Positions 26,877 through 34,683 of a stretch of DNA of 45,096 nucleotides are shown piece after piece. The notes under the pieces are model-generated. The model saw only the letters and a list, made by a program, of their open reading frames with translations. It was not told the DNA's origin and made no database searches. A program made the translations under genes and the position numbers. The stretch's first letter is position 1; each line of letters begins with the position of its first letter. Origin of the DNA: Methylotenera sp. (GTDB lineage Bacteria; Pseudomonadota; Gammaproteobacteria; Burkholderiales; Methylophilaceae); the NCBI GenBank assembly GCA_023259635.1, contig JALRGX010000122.1:1-45096 (forward strand). Reading direction: 5' to 3'.

Positions 26877-28862
26877 ATGTTCAATACATTACCGTTAATT
26901 CTAATACTGCTGATTAGCTCAGTATTTGCCGTGGCATTATTTCGGGCATTCAACCTGCCAGCGATGCTTGCCTATTTTCTGGTAGGTCTGGCATTAGGCC
27001 CGCACACTTTCGGCTTGCTGCCTGACAGCGAGGCTAATCGCGAGTTTGCAGAATTCGGCATTGTATTTTTAATGTTCAGTATTGGTCTCGAATTCAGTCT
27101 GCCACAACTATATGCAATGCGAAAAAAAGTGCTGGGACTAGGTGGCGGCCAAGTCATCATTTCTTTAACTGTGGCCATGCTCATTTCCAGATTGATTGGG
27201 TTGAGTTGGTCAACCGCATTTGTAATTGGCGCGGCTTTAGCCATGTCGTCTACGGCAATCGTTTCCAAGATTCTGGCAGAACGCATCGACTTGAATTCCC
27301 GTCATGGCCGCCTAAGTATCGGCGTCCTCCTGTTTCAGGATATTGCAGTAGTACCCTTGCTGGTACTGATTCCGGCGCTGGGCATGGCCAATTCAAATCT
27401 GGTTGACATCCTTGGCATCGCAGTGCTTAAAGCTGCCGCCATGCTATTGCTCCTGTTCACTATAGGTAAATGGCTCATTAATCCGTGGTTCAATCTGGTC
27501 GCCAGTCAACGCTCACGCGAATTATTTGTGATGAACGTACTGATGGTAACCCTGCTGTTAGCTTTTGCCACCAAGCTCGCAGGCTTATCGTATGCGTTGG
27601 GTGCATTCATTGCCGGTATGCTGATTTCAGAGACCAAGTTCAGATATCAGGTGGAATCAGACATTTCACCATTCCGCGACATATTGCTGGGCCTGTTCTT
27701 TATCAGTGTCGGCATGCTACTGAATTGGCAGCAGATATACACCCATATTGGGTTGATACTGCTAATCCTGCTCGGCTTCATTTTACTCAAGGCTTTAATA
27801 GTCGCTGCTGTCGTACGCATCTTCAAATATGAAGCCGGCGTAGCCATCCGCACCGCAGTCATTCTGGCACAGGCTGGTGAGTTCAGTTTTGTAATTCTGG
27901 CCTTGGGTGCCGAACATCATTTGATCAGCGGCGCCGCCTTGCAATCCGTACTTGCTGCATCTCTGTTATCCATGGTGATTGCGCCATTCCTGATTCAATA
28001 TAACGGCAGAATAGCAAGGCGAATGGTCGATAGCTATACGCGCAACAGCAGCAAAATTGTAGAAGATATCGAAGAAACCGGCAGGCATCTTTATGACCAT
28101 GTCGTTATTTGCGGCTATGGCCGAAGCGGTCAGTATCTGGGTCGTTTCCTGCGTGAAGAAAAAATTCCCTACGTTGCGTTGGATATTGACCCGATGCGCG
28201 TGCTTGAAGCCGCTTCGGCCGGAGAAAACGTAATGTTTGGCGATGCTGCTCGACTGCCAGTGCTTTCGGCTGCCGGCTGTGCGCGTGCCAAAGCACTCAT
28301 TATCAGTTATGCCGACAATCGCGCCGCCATGAAAATCCTGCATATCGCTCAAGAAAATTACCCGCAGCTTCCTGTCATTGTACGTACCGTTGATGACTCG
28401 AATATGGAGCAATTACGTGAAGCTGGTGCGGCAGAAGTTGTACCTGAAATACTTGAAGGCAGCCTGATGCTGGCATCACATGCACTGATGCTGCTCGGCG
28501 TGCCACTTAACCGCGTTGTGAAACGCATACGTTTATTCCGCGAAGAACGCTACGCGATGTTTAAAGGTTACTTCCATGGTATCTCAGATGCAGATAATGA
28601 AGATCTGGATAAACAGCAGGCACGCCTGCATTCAGTCATTATTACTAATGGTGCATTTGCGATAGGCAGAAGCCTTGCAGATCTGCAACTGGACGTATTC
28701 GACGTCGAAGTAAAGGCCGTTCGCCGGCCTAATTCGAATGGTGCAATGCTGACACCAAAAAGCTTGCTTGCTGAAGGTGATGTGGTTGTATTGCTGGGCC
28801 AGCCCACTGGCTTAACTAACGCTGAAAATGCGCTCCTCATCGGACGTGTAGCGATTAAATAG
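26877..28862 (+). CDS. KefB-type monovalent cation:proton antiporter (CPA2)
   Basis: 661-residue inner-membrane antiporter of the CPA2 family, probably K+ or Na+/H+ exchange or K+ efflux. About 12-13 hydrophobic helices occupy residues 5-385, including AYFLVGLALGPHTFGL, GIVFLMFSIGLEFSL and GALAMSSTAIVSKIL-like helices (ALAMSSTAIVSKIL here). A cytoplasmic RCK/TrkA-N domain follows with the Rossmann motif VVICGYGRSGQYLG, and a TrkA-C-like domain ends the protein. This full-length architecture resembles KefB/KefC and YbaL. No KefF/KefG ancillary gene is adjacent. The thiO-like gene follows 11 bases downstream and may be co-transcribed. Confidence 0.88.
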   Translation: MFNTLPLILILLISSVFAVALFRAFNLPAMLAYFLVGLALGPHTFGLLPDSEANREFAEFGIVFLMFSIGLEFSLPQLYAMRKKVLGLGGGQVIISLTVAMLISRLIGLSWSTAFVIGAALAMSSTAIVSKILAERIDLNSRHGRLSIGVLLFQDIAVVPLLVLIPALGMANSNLVDILGIAVLKAAAMLLLLFTIGKWLINPWFNLVASQRSRELFVMNVLMVTLLLAFATKLAGLSYALGAFIAGMLISETKFRYQVESDISPFRDILLGLFFISVGMLLNWQQIYTHIGLILLILLGFILLKALIVAAVVRIFKYEAGVAIRTAVILAQAGEFSFVILALGAEHHLISGAALQSVLAASLLSMVIAPFLIQYNGRIARRMVDSYTRNSSKIVEDIEETGRHLYDHVVICGYGRSGQYLGRFLREEKIPYVALDIDPMRVLEAASAGENVMFGDAARLPVLSAAGCARAKALIISYADNRAAMKILHIAQENYPQLPVIVRTVDDSNMEQLREAGAAEVVPEILEGSLMLASHALMLLGVPLNRVVKRIRLFREERYAMFKGYFHGISDADNEDLDKQQARLHSVIITNGAFAIGRSLADLQLDVFDVEVKAVRRPNSNGAMLTPKSLLAEGDVVVLLGQPTGLTNAENALLIGRVAIK

Positions 28863-28872
28863 ACTCAAAATT

Positions 28873-29955
28873 ATGACTAAACATGTAATGATTATCGGCG
28901 GCGGCATCGTAGGCTGCATGACCGCAATGGAACTCGTCAATCAAGGTCATCGCGTTACCATCGTAGAGCGTAACCAGATTGCCAGTCAAACCTCCGGAGA
29001 ATCTTCTTGGGCGGGTGGCGGCATTATATTTCCATTACTGCCCTGGCAATATTCCGAGCCGGTCAATACTTTAACCCGCCCAGCTGCTGATTACTATCGT
29101 GCACTCAGCCAGAAGCTATTGCGTGAAACCGGGCTGGATGCAGACTTTGCGCAATCAGGATTTCTGCTGCTGCCAAAATTCGATACCAATGCCGCACTGG
29201 ATTGGTGTAAAAAATATCAGGTTGAAGTGCATGCGGTAAACTCCGCAGATTACGATGTGCAGTCACTGAGCGGTGATGATGCATTATGGCTACCAGAGGT
29301 ATGCCAGATACGCCCGCCATATTTCATGCAGGCAATGCGGAAATGGCTGGAACAAAACAATGTAACAATGTTGGAGCACACTCAGCTTGCACCGCTACAG
29401 GAAACTGCCCAACTTGATGAGTGGCAAACTACCGGCGGCGATAAATTACGCGCGGATCAATTTGTCGTAACGTCCGGCGCATGGAGTTTTGATCTTTTAA
29501 AGGAAACAGCCGCCAAGCTCAACATTAAGCCAATGCGTGGACAGATACTGCTCTACAAGCCTGAAAAAAATCTCAAGCAGATGGTGTATCGGGAAGGCTT
29601 TTACATGATACCGCGCCTTGATGGTTACCTGCTCGCAGGCAGTACGCTGGAAGATGTAGGTTTTGATAATGGCATTACAGAAGCCGTACGCGACGAACTG
29701 CGCATTAAGGCTGAAGCAATCATGCCTGAACTCAAAAATCAGCCCATTATTAAACACTGGAGCGGATTACGCCCCGGCACGCCGGAAAACCTGCCGACCA
29801 TAAGTGCACACCCTACCATTAAAAACCTTTATCTCAATACCGGGCATTTCAGGTACGGTCTGACCATGGCGCCAGCCAGCGCCAAGCTGATTACGGCTTT
29901 AATGGCAGGAGAAATACCGCAAATTGACCCAACTCCCTATATCTGCGCAAGCTGA
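28873..29955 (+). CDS. thiO: FAD-dependent glycine oxidase ThiO-like (DAO family)
   Basis: 360-residue flavoprotein of the DadA/ThiO amine-oxidase family. The FAD-binding GxGxxG motif is in IIGGGIVGCMTAMEL at about 7-21, followed by the acidic end VTIVER. SGESSWAGGGIIFPLLPW, GQILLYKP and the C-terminal TGHFRYGLTMAPASAKLI are characteristic of ThiO, which makes iminoglycolate from glycine for the thiamin thiazole. No other thiamin gene is next to it, so another D-amino-acid or sarcosine oxidase activity cannot be excluded. Confidence 0.78.
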   Translation: MTKHVMIIGGGIVGCMTAMELVNQGHRVTIVERNQIASQTSGESSWAGGGIIFPLLPWQYSEPVNTLTRPAADYYRALSQKLLRETGLDADFAQSGFLLLPKFDTNAALDWCKKYQVEVHAVNSADYDVQSLSGDDALWLPEVCQIRPPYFMQAMRKWLEQNNVTMLEHTQLAPLQETAQLDEWQTTGGDKLRADQFVVTSGAWSFDLLKETAAKLNIKPMRGQILLYKPEKNLKQMVYREGFYMIPRLDGYLLAGSTLEDVGFDNGITEAVRDELRIKAEAIMPELKNQPIIKHWSGLRPGTPENLPTISAHPTIKNLYLNTGHFRYGLTMAPASAKLITALMAGEIPQIDPTPYICAS

Positions 29956-30083
29956 ACCAGCCCATATACAGCAGAAAAACTTAGCCGGTAAAGCCAGTTA
30001 CAATCTTTTTATGTAATTGCCTGTACGTTCATTTTAAGCATTGGTAAAATGATACCTTAATTCAAGACTTTTCAAGCATTCAA

Positions 30084-30105
30084 GGCTTTCCATGTTTGGA
30101 AAGCC
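30084..30105 (+). promoter_or_regulatory. Hairpin in the trpG leader
   Basis: GGCTTTCC (30084-30091) and GGAAAGCC (30098-30105) form a perfect 8-bp stem with a 6-base loop, 22 bases before the trpG ATG. No U-tract follows, so it is not a simple terminator. I found no Trp-rich leader peptide, so classical attenuation is not supported. Confidence 0.4.
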
Positions 30106-30127
30106 GGCAAATAGATTAGGATGTTAC

Positions 30128-30694
30128 ATGCTGTTAATGATAGATAACTACGATTCGTTCACCTACAACCTGGTGCAATACCTGGGTGAACTCGGTCAGG
30201 ATGTGCTGGTATATCGCAACGATGAAATTGACCTGGCAAAAGTAGCTGAGCTCAAGCCTGACCATATAGTGATCTCACCGGGGCCATGCACACCGAACGA
30301 AGCAGGCATCAGCGTACCGCTCATCAAGGAATTTGCAGGCAAGATTCCGTTACTGGGGGTATGTCTGGGTCACCAAAGCATAGGTCAGGCTTTTGGCGGT
30401 CATATCGTGCATGCAAAACAACTGATGCATGGTAAAACGTCGTTAATCTACCACAATGACGTTGGCGTATTTAAAGGTTTGCCAAACCCTTACACCGCTA
30501 CACGTTATCACTCATTGGTCATTGAAAGAGAAACCCTGCCTGACTGCCTGGAAATCACTGCCTGGACTGAAGATGGTGAAATCATGGGCGTGCGTCACAA
30601 AACACTGCCTGTGGAAGGCGTACAGTTCCACCCGGAATCTATCCTGACTGAATATGGTCATGAACTTTTGAATAATTTCCTTAAGACCTATTAA
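30128..30694 (+). CDS. trpG: Anthranilate synthase glutamine amidotransferase component
   Basis: 188-residue class I glutamine amidotransferase that supplies ammonia to TrpE (or PabB) for anthranilate (or aminodeoxychorismate) formation. [15 protein letters not shown] opens the domain. The nucleophile Cys79 lies in [10 protein letters not shown], and the His/Glu pair in VQFHPESIL near the end. I chose the ATG at 30128 with AGGA upstream; an ATG at 30092 sits in the loop of the leader hairpin and is unlikely. trpE is not directly upstream, unlike in many relatives; trpD follows. Confidence 0.94.
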   Translation: MLLMIDNYDSFTYNLVQYLGELGQDVLVYRNDEIDLAKVAELKPDHIVISPGPCTPNEAGISVPLIKEFAGKIPLLGVCLGHQSIGQAFGGHIVHAKQLMHGKTSLIYHNDVGVFKGLPNPYTATRYHSLVIERETLPDCLEITAWTEDGEIMGVRHKTLPVEGVQFHPESILTEYGHELLNNFLKTY

Positions 30695-30715
30695 TTTTTT
30701 AAGGTAATAATCAAA

Positions 30716-31732
30716 GTGAATTATTCGCAAATACTCAATCAGGTTATCAATGGCCAGGATTTAAATTTTGAAGTGATGCAAGGCATCATGCATCAAGTCA
30801 TGTCAGGAGAACTGACACCGGCACAGATTTCTGCCCTGCTGATAGCACTGCGCATTAAAGGTGAGACCGTCGATGAAATCGCTGCTGCTGCCAGCGTGAT
30901 GCGTGAGCTCTCAATCAAGGTGAATGTTGAACAATCCAGGCACCTTATCGATACCTGCGGCACCGGCGGTGACGGCATCCAGACTTTTAACGTTTCAACT
31001 ACCAGCGCATTTGTTGCCGCAGCGGCCGGTGCAAAAGTTGCCAAACACGGCGGCCGCTCGGTATCTTCAGTCTGCGGCAGTGCGGATGTGCTTGAATCTT
31101 TAGGCGTGAATGTAAGCCAGACACCGGAGCAGGTTGCCAATTGCATTAATAAAATCGGCCTTGGTTTTATGTTTGCCCCCAATCACCACAGTGCGATGAA
31201 GCATGCCGCCCCTGTACGCAGGGAGCTGGGCGTGCGCACAATGTTCAATCTGCTGGGCCCGCTTACTAACCCAGCTCATGCCAAGAACCAGTTATTAGGT
31301 GTATTTTCAGCCAGCTTAACCGGCAAACTTGCCCATGTATTGAAACAGCTGGGCAGTGAACACGTCATGGTGGTGTGCGGTGCTGACGGCATGGATGAAA
31401 TTTCATTTACCGGTGATACTTTCGTTGCAGAACTGAAAAATGGCAGCGTGCGGGAATATGTTGTAAACCCGAAACAGTTTGGCTTGGACCTGCACAACTT
31501 AATCAGCATTAAAGTAAGTGATGCACAGCAATCAAAAGCCATGATTATGGATGTGCTGTCCGGTAAGACCGGCGCAGCACGGGATATTGTGCTACTGAAT
31601 GCCGGTGCAGCAATTTACGTAGCTGGGTTAGCACCTTCACTGCTAGACGGTATTGCAACAGCAGCTGAAATGCTCGATAGCGGTAAAGCATTACACAAAC
31701 TTCAGGAACTGGTAGCGCTGACTAACGTATGA
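30716..31732 (+). CDS. trpD: Anthranilate phosphoribosyltransferase
   Basis: 338-residue enzyme that joins anthranilate to PRPP in tryptophan synthesis. The PRPP-binding GTGGDG motif is in DTCGTGGDGIQTFNVST, followed by KHGGRSVSSVCGSADVLE, FNLLGPLTNPA and the MDEISF region. The start is a GTG at 30716 (AAGG 12 bases upstream). The stop overlaps the ATG of the downstream DUF3465 lipoprotein. trpC, which usually follows trpD, is not here. Confidence 0.95.
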   Translation: MNYSQILNQVINGQDLNFEVMQGIMHQVMSGELTPAQISALLIALRIKGETVDEIAAAASVMRELSIKVNVEQSRHLIDTCGTGGDGIQTFNVSTTSAFVAAAAGAKVAKHGGRSVSSVCGSADVLESLGVNVSQTPEQVANCINKIGLGFMFAPNHHSAMKHAAPVRRELGVRTMFNLLGPLTNPAHAKNQLLGVFSASLTGKLAHVLKQLGSEHVMVVCGADGMDEISFTGDTFVAELKNGSVREYVVNPKQFGLDLHNLISIKVSDAQQSKAMIMDVLSGKTGAARDIVLLNAGAAIYVAGLAPSLLDGIATAAEMLDSGKALHKLQELVALTNV

Positions 31733-32190
31733 GCGCTTACGGCAAGAGCCTTGTTTTAGCGGTACTCCTGACGCTAACGTTATGTGCCTGCGATCAGCCA
31801 GATAAGAATCACTGGCAACTACCAGAAGTTTCCGGCACAGCGTATTCTGGTGCCGAAATCAGCAATGCTCCAATAGAGCAGGCTTTTGAAGCCAGGGAAA
31901 GCGATGTACAGGTTAATGGTCAAGGCGTTGTTATTAAGCTGCTTAAAGATGATAACAAAGGCTCGAGACACCAGAGGTTTCTGGTAAGGATTAACTCTCG
32001 GCAAACACTGTTATTTGCACACAACATTGATCTGGCACCGCAGGTACCATTGCAGGTTGGTGATGAAATCAGCTTTTATGGTGAATATGTATATAACCCT
32101 AAAGGCGGCATCATGCATTGGACACATCATGCACCACAGGGTGATCATGTTGCGGGGTGGATTATGCACAATGGCAAGAAATACCAATAA
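31729..32190 (+). CDS. DUF3465 lipoprotein
   Basis: 153-residue predicted lipoprotein. The N-terminal hydrophobic stretch ends in LCAC, with the acylated Cys at residue 21. The DUF3465 core is seen in HQRFLVRIN, AHNIDLAPQVPLQVGDEI and GGIMHWTHHAPQGDHVAGWI, which looks like an OB-fold. Its cellular function is unknown. Its ATG overlaps the trpD stop (ATGA), so it is translationally coupled to tryptophan genes, though no functional link is known. The MITE-like copy B starts 7 bases after its stop. Confidence 0.85.
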   Translation: MSAYGKSLVLAVLLTLTLCACDQPDKNHWQLPEVSGTAYSGAEISNAPIEQAFEARESDVQVNGQGVVIKLLKDDNKGSRHQRFLVRINSRQTLLFAHNIDLAPQVPLQVGDEISFYGEYVYNPKGGIMHWTHHAPQGDHVAGWIMHNGKKYQ

Positions 32191-32196
32191 ATTAAA

Positions 32197-32397
32197 GGGC
32201 ACTTCTATAAATACATTCTTTGGGCGCATTACTGCGTTGCACGGTACTCGCAACCTCACTGTATATCGTATACTATCTCGGCTCCTGCGTTCCGTGCGCC
32301 TTTGGCGTATGAATAATGCGCTTCAGCGCATATATTCTGCGGACACACCCTTTGCGGGTGTTACTGCATCCCAAACTCTGCATTTATAGAAGCGCCC
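32197..32397. repeat. MITE-like repeat, copy B (201 bp, inverted relative to copy A)
   Basis: Terminal inverted repeats at 32197-32215 and 32379-32397 match those of copy A. The reverse complement follows copy A closely except that 65 bases (32297-32361) replace 7 bases of copy A. The extra segment holds three small hairpins: CGCC/GGCG (32297-32307), ATGCGCT/AGCGCAT (32316-32331) and ACACCC/GGGTGT (32345-32361). It fills nearly all of the gap between two converging genes and is followed by TTTT, so it could act as a terminator. No target-site duplication is evident. Confidence 0.8.
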
Positions 32398-32405
32398 TTT
32401 TGTGA

Positions 32406-34667
32406 TTAGTTTGCTTTCTTAAATTTTCTTATCAGGTTTCTAATTCCCTTGCGGCCGAATTTACGTTTGAAAGCAACTTTGAAGTCATACAGGTAAAAAG
32501 GCAGTTTTACGCTAAATTTGATTTTTCTGCCGGATTTCGCCAGGTAGAGGCCTAAAAAACACTCGCGGCCTGCCCAATGCAGCTTGTTGCAGATGCGCGC
32601 AAGATCAGAAAGACGCTGATCAATTGGAGTCGGGTATGTGTAGAATCGTGCGCGTGCCGTGTCAATCAGTGAGAAATGTAGTTTTTTGTCATCTTGCACG
32701 CGTACCAGTACATTGCCGCCGGATAAATCCCTGAAGAAAGTGCCCCTGCCATGCATGATGGAAAGGTACTGTGCAAGTTGCATGTATGTTTCTTGCGCGC
32801 TGATGGTGATATTTTTAGACGCAATATAAAAGTCTTTATTGCCTTTGGCAAAATGTACGAACATGTCGCCAACAGAGCAGTCGGCAGCTACATAATCGCA
32901 GATATAGAAGTTCTGTTTGAGTGAGGTATCATGTTCCCGTTCAAAGAAGGCGACTGGGCGCGCGGTTTCTACGCCGCGCCTTAATAGCTCTACCGCACCG
33001 TTCCAGCTGCGCTTGGCTTTGCTGGGTTTGAAGCGGTCTAGGAATTGCTTGTGCGGGTACATCTTTACCGGTTGTTTTACCGTCACTTTACGGGACGCGT
33101 CGCGCGGGTCCGGCAATGCCCAGATTGCATTACGCGCATGGCGCAGCGCTTTATCCTTTTGCGGGCTACTCAAGTTTTCCGGGTTTAACTGCTGGCCCAG
33201 CAGTGCCGCCTCATCTGCATTTCTTGCCAGTATCAAACCGAACCAGCCATTCTGGTTGAATGGATAATATTGCAGGTCTGGAATATGCGCGTGTATTGCC
33301 AGGTCTTTGGCGAGACCGATATCAGGTTTAGCAGTGACTGCCTGATCGATGGGCCAGCGCAGGTAAATCGGGCTTTCATCAATAATATGCGTTTCTGTCA
33401 GCGGTTCGCCATCACGATTGATGATTTCGGCCTGTAGCAGGTCCGCCGCATGGTAAATGGCCTGTAGCAAGGCAACCTTGCCATTAATGGTCCATAAGGC
33501 ATGTACATTGTGCCGCGCAGTCTGAAAGTGGTGAACCTCAAGACCATGGGCGGTTGCAATGGCGGTTTTGTAGGTGGCTCCCTGTATCAAGGCTGTAACG
33601 GTTTGCATGGCATAAAAACTGGGGTGGTATCTGAAATTGTTTCTATCACCATCCACATTTTTGTAATGTGTCACGCGCTCCAGGGGTGGGTATTCGGCGT
33701 CGGTTAAGCCATCGTTAATCAGGCCTTCACGATGGCAGATCATTGCGCCCCAGTATGCTTGATCCAGCGCACCGGAAGCGGCGTTAAGTATCATGTAGCG
33801 TGCAGCATAATCAGCCTGTTTCTGTTCGCCATCAGGCAGCAGCCGTTCAATGCGGTAAATAGCCCAAAACGCTACCGGTGACATAAAATGTTTTACGCCA
33901 AAATCAGTGCTGATTTTTTTAAACAGGCGTGCTTTTTTAACCAGGTTGTATTTAAACCAGATAGCCCAGCGGTATTTGAAAATACGGTGATCAAAACGCT
34001 CCGGCTCGGAGACGCGCTCGCTGAACAAGTTGTCAGTATGAATGTCCGGCAGTTGTTTTCTTGCCTTGAGCATACTGAGTATGCCAATGTTGTAGATCGG
34101 TTCAAAGTCGGTGAGGTTGGGGCCTGCTAATGTAATGCCGTGCTGTTTTATTTCTTTGTAGGCAATGTCCCATGCCTGCAGAAAGCCATCGACGGTATAG
34201 CCTGCCCAGCGTTTTCTGTTAATGGTGGCACCGATTTCAACACGCGTAACCTGGCTGCCAAAGCGTTCAAGCACTGCGCGCACGAATGTTTTCCATTGTG
34301 TTTGCTCGGTCATGCTTTCCATCTTTACAGCATTGGCAAAGGGCTGTACCAGATGCAGTGTGATCTGGAAATTTTCATCAATCAGGCGCTGCAGGAAACG
34401 TGCATTAAAACTTTCCAGGTCGCCGTAACTGAAGTCGAGGCGGATTTGGTGGATACCTAATGCGTATAATTGTGAAATGACGTAGTCATCCATGCCGATA
34501 TCAGGGGCTGATGCTACACATATGCCGATAAAGTCTTCCGGTATTTTATGCTCGGCAGGCGGTAGGTGACCGTTCTTAATATAAAGCCTGCCGCCAAGGA
34601 TGTAAGCCAGACCTTTACGTATGATAGGCCAGGTAAGCATACTGGCCTGTTTTTTGTTTTGGGTCAT
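32406..34667 (-). CDS. Glycosidase-like TIM barrel fused to a WaaP/Kdo-kinase-like domain
   Basis: 753-residue protein of unknown function. The N-terminal 400 residues resemble a clan-A glycoside hydrolase barrel (IRLDFSYGDLESFNARFLQ; VEIGATINRKRWAGYT; ITLAGPNLTDFEP), but the usual N-E pair holding the acid/base Glu is replaced by Ala147-Thr148. The C-terminal 190 residues look like a lipopolysaccharide kinase (Kdo/WaaP/InaA-type) domain: MHGRGTFFRDLSGGNVLV with Asp647 and Asn652, and Asp669 in LIDTARAR. The His of the usual HRD is Phe. No signal peptide or membrane helix is seen, so it is probably cytoplasmic. It lies 16 bases after a membrane sulfatase-fold gene and is likely co-transcribed with it. 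A role in envelope glycan modification is inference. Confidence 0.65.
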   Translation of the reverse strand: MTQNKKQASMLTWPIIRKGLAYILGGRLYIKNGHLPPAEHKIPEDFIGICVASAPDIGMDDYVISQLYALGIHQIRLDFSYGDLESFNARFLQRLIDENFQITLHLVQPFANAVKMESMTEQTQWKTFVRAVLERFGSQVTRVEIGATINRKRWAGYTVDGFLQAWDIAYKEIKQHGITLAGPNLTDFEPIYNIGILSMLKARKQLPDIHTDNLFSERVSEPERFDHRIFKYRWAIWFKYNLVKKARLFKKISTDFGVKHFMSPVAFWAIYRIERLLPDGEQKQADYAARYMILNAASGALDQAYWGAMICHREGLINDGLTDAEYPPLERVTHYKNVDGDRNNFRYHPSFYAMQTVTALIQGATYKTAIATAHGLEVHHFQTARHNVHALWTINGKVALLQAIYHAADLLQAEIINRDGEPLTETHIIDESPIYLRWPIDQAVTAKPDIGLAKDLAIHAHIPDLQYYPFNQNGWFGLILARNADEAALLGQQLNPENLSSPQKDKALRHARNAIWALPDPRDASRKVTVKQPVKMYPHKQFLDRFKPSKAKRSWNGAVELLRRGVETARPVAFFEREHDTSLKQNFYICDYVAADCSVGDMFVHFAKGNKDFYIASKNITISAQETYMQLAQYLSIMHGRGTFFRDLSGGNVLVRVQDDKKLHFSLIDTARARFYTYPTPIDQRLSDLARICNKLHWAGRECFLGLYLAKSGRKIKFSVKLPFYLYDFKVAFKRKFGRKGIRNLIRKFKKAN

Positions 34668-34683
34668 AGGATATCAGGGGTTA

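Noticed and set aside
29956-30127. Classical trp attenuator leader peptide
   Set aside because: No small ORF with consecutive Trp codons and no terminator with U-tract; only an isolated hairpin is present.
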